Below, one piece after another: positions 39,264-40,641 of a DNA stretch of 40,641 nt; within the stretch, counting starts at the first letter, position 1; each line of letters starts with the position of its first letter. The position numbers were made by a program, and so were the translations under genes. This DNA is from Streptomyces muensis (GTDB lineage: Bacteria; Actinomycetota; Actinomycetes; Streptomycetales; Streptomycetaceae), in NCBI RefSeq assembly GCF_021474425.1, contig NZ_JAKEIP010000128.1, positions 1 through 40,641 of the forward strand, given 5' to 3'. The notes under the pieces were generated by a model. It was not told the origin of the DNA, did no database searches, and was given only the letters and a program-made list of their open reading frames with translations.

Positions 39264-39860
39264 GTGTCCGCCGACCCACTGCACCGCGCCGGAACGCCGC
39301 AGCGCCGTACGACGAGCCCGCCGTCGAGCGGCTCGGGAGCGAGCGCGATCGAGGTCCGCAGGAGCGCCCGGCGCCGCCGGACGGTCTCGGCGTACCGCGA
39401 GGGCGACCGCACCGTCGTGCTCATCCCTGCCCGGATGTCCGAGGCGGAGGAGCAGCGCTGGGTGAACGTCATGCTCGACAAGCTGGCCGCCCAGGAGAGC
39501 AAGCGGGTCCTCGGTGACGCCGAACTGGCCGAGCGCGCCGAGCGGCTGTCGGAACAGTACTTCGACGGCCGCGCCCGGCCCAGCTCGGTCCGCTGGGTCA
39601 CCAACCAGAACACACGCTGGGGCTCGTGCACCCCGGCCGAGGGCAGCATCCGTCTCTCACACCGGTTGCAGGGCATGCCCGAGTACGTCGTCGACTACGT
39701 CCTCCTGCACGAACTCGCGCATCTCCTCGTGCCCGGTCACGGCCCCCGCTTCTGGCGGCTGCTGGAGGCTTATCCACGCACCGAGCGGGCGAAGGGCTAC
39801 CTCGAAGGCGTGGTCGCAGCCGAGCGGCTGCCCCATGTGCCCGGCGCGCGCAGCGAATGA
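39264..39860 (+). CDS. YgjP-type (DUF45) zinc metallopeptidase
   Basis: 198 residues. NQNTRWGSC (about 112-120) and LLHELAHLLVPGHGPRFW (about 149-166) give the HExxH-plus-His zinc site and WGS motif of the YgjP/WLM-like family. These are cytoplasmic; some eukaryotic relatives cut DNA-protein crosslinks, but the bacterial substrate is unknown. The first 40 residues are Ser/Arg-rich and disordered. GTG at 39264 is set by the -10 box ending at 39257. It is divergent from the ThiF-like gene and upstream of the TerD-like gene. Confidence 0.9.
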   Translation: MSADPLHRAGTPQRRTTSPPSSGSGASAIEVRRSARRRRTVSAYREGDRTVVLIPARMSEAEEQRWVNVMLDKLAAQESKRVLGDAELAERAERLSEQYFDGRARPSSVRWVTNQNTRWGSCTPAEGSIRLSHRLQGMPEYVVDYVLLHELAHLLVPGHGPRFWRLLEAYPRTERAKGYLEGVVAAERLPHVPGARSE

Positions 39861-39928
39861 CGCGCCCCACCTCTGTCCGGGTGTGTATCGGGTCTGTACC
39901 GGCTTCGCTCGATGTCCGAGTTTGCAGT

Positions 39929-39934
39929 TAGCCT
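39929..39934 (+). promoter_or_regulatory. Candidate -10 box (TAGCCT) of the TerD-family gene
   Basis: TAGCCT would start transcription about 37 nt before the ATG at 39978. No good -35 is seen. Confidence 0.35.
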
Positions 39935-39977
39935 GGCGCGACGCACTCACATTCGGGATGGGGGACGGTCGTTACGC

Positions 39978-40641
39978 ATGGCCAGGGAATTCCAACGCGG
40001 CCACAAGGCCAAGATCAGTGACCTCACCGCGGGCACGGATCTGTACGTAGGGGTACAGATCGCCGCTCCGGGGCTGAGCTTCGACATCAGCTGCTTCGGT
40101 CTCGACGCCGACGAACGGCTCTCGGACGACCGTTACTTCGTCTTCTTCAACCAGCCGAAGTCCCCCGAGGAGTCCATCCAGCTCCTCGGCACCCAGGCCG
40201 GTGACACGGAGTCCTTCCGGGTCACGCTCGACAAGATCCCTCCGCAGATCCAGAAGCTGTCCTTCACGGCGACGATCGACGGCGCCGGACAGATGTCGCA
40301 GGTCGGCCCCGGGTACATCCGCATCGTCGCGGGCGGCGAGGAGGTGGCCCGCTACGCCTTCAGCGGCTCGGAGTTCTCCACCGAACGTGCCGTCATGCTG
40401 GGCGACTTCTACCTCAAGGACGTCTGGCGGTTCGCCGCGGTCGGCCAGGGCTTCGACGGCGGCCTCGAGGCGCTGCTGAGGAACTTCGGCGGCGAGGTCG
40501 CCGAGGAGGAGACGCCCGCCGCAGCGCCGCAGCCGCAGCAGCCCCAGGCCGGTGCGGCCCCTGGCTTCGCACCGCCCGCCCAGGCCACCGCACCGCCCGC
40601 GTTCGGCGCCCCGGCCGGGGCGCCTGCCCCTGCCCCTGCTC
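39978..40641 (+). CDS. TerD-family protein, partial (3' end outside window)
   Basis: 221 codons are visible. The TerD domain fills about residues 1-178: VQIAAPGLSFDISCFGLDAD, LSDDRYFVFFNQPKSPE and DFYLKDVWRFAAVGQGF with a strongly conserved FGG end. TerD domains bind calcium through acidic loops (DADERLSDD here) and belong to tellurite/stress-response systems that Streptomyces has in many copies. After the domain the chain becomes Ala/Pro/Gln-rich (PQPQQPQAGAAPG) and runs off the edge; a second domain may follow. ATG at 39978 is chosen by the domain start; GGGGA is 12 nt upstream, a loose SD. Confidence 0.93.
   Translation, partial: MAREFQRGHKAKISDLTAGTDLYVGVQIAAPGLSFDISCFGLDADERLSDDRYFVFFNQPKSPEESIQLLGTQAGDTESFRVTLDKIPPQIQKLSFTATIDGAGQMSQVGPGYIRIVAGGEEVARYAFSGSEFSTERAVMLGDFYLKDVWRFAAVGQGFDGGLEALLRNFGGEVAEEETPAAAPQPQQPQAGAAPGFAPPAQATAPPAFGAPAGAPAPAPA

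Overview
The window is a chromosomal stretch of a high-GC Gram-positive bacterium, almost certainly a Streptomyces. The signs are very strong G/C bias at third codon positions, many GTG starts, SD motifs of the AGGAGG/GGAGG type, long perfect terminator hairpins without U tracts, a WblC (WhiB7-type) regulator, AdnAB in place of RecBCD or AddAB, and mycoredoxin. There are no tRNA or rRNA genes, CRISPR arrays, insertion sequences or phage genes that I can see.

Layout. (1) 1-6 kb: a DEAD-box RNA helicase running off the left edge with a long repetitive KPRRRTRK tail (minus), a MiaE-like ferritin-fold protein (plus), then a small membrane protein, a DUF3107 protein, a TetR regulator and a small acidic protein (all minus). 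(2) 6.2-9 kb: an alpha/beta hydrolase and a membrane-anchored DUF3152 protein with a metzincin-type HExxHxxGxxH motif and a cytoplasmic 12-residue tandem repeat. (3) 9.2-14.2 kb: a tight four-gene plus-strand unit: PelF-like glycosyltransferase (DUF3492 + GT4), polytopic membrane protein, sugar-nucleotide epimerase, spherulin-4/GH135-like hydrolase. It looks like a reduced Pel-type exopolysaccharide locus. (4) 14.3-15.5 kb: moeZ, closed by a 20-bp perfect hairpin. (5) 15.5-21.7 kb, minus: two paralogous secreted S33 lipoprotein peptidases sharing a 92-bp identical tract, and a large flippase/MprF-like membrane protein with a degenerate kinase-like domain. (6) 21.9-34.7 kb: a genome-maintenance block of an alkyltransferase-like protein, adnA, adnB, an M20 peptidase, nudC, mycoredoxin and uvrD2. 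(7) 34.7-36.4 kb: wblC with an AT-rich/TTGCGC/TAGGTT promoter, a 108-codon leader ORF and an attenuator-like terminator, plus two small genes. (8) 36.4-40.6 kb: an ABC1 kinase translationally coupled to a ThiF-like protein (minus), a YgjP-type metallopeptidase and a TerD-family protein running off the right edge.

How it fits together. From memory, gene content and order resemble the Mycobacterium tuberculosis Rv3196-Rv3211 segment (rhlE, MiaE-like protein, DUF3107, TetR, DUF3152, moeZ, alkyltransferase-like protein, adnA, adnB, nudC, mrx1, uvrD2, whiB7, ABC1 kinase). Against that backbone the Pel-like unit, the S33 pair with the flippase, and the M20 gene are lineage-specific insertions. The Pel-like unit and the wblC leader are the two places most worth a closer look.

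A recurring regulatory pattern is a TANNNT -10 hexamer ending 6-7 nt before the start codon, seen at six genes and in weaker form at three more. This predicts leaderless transcripts.
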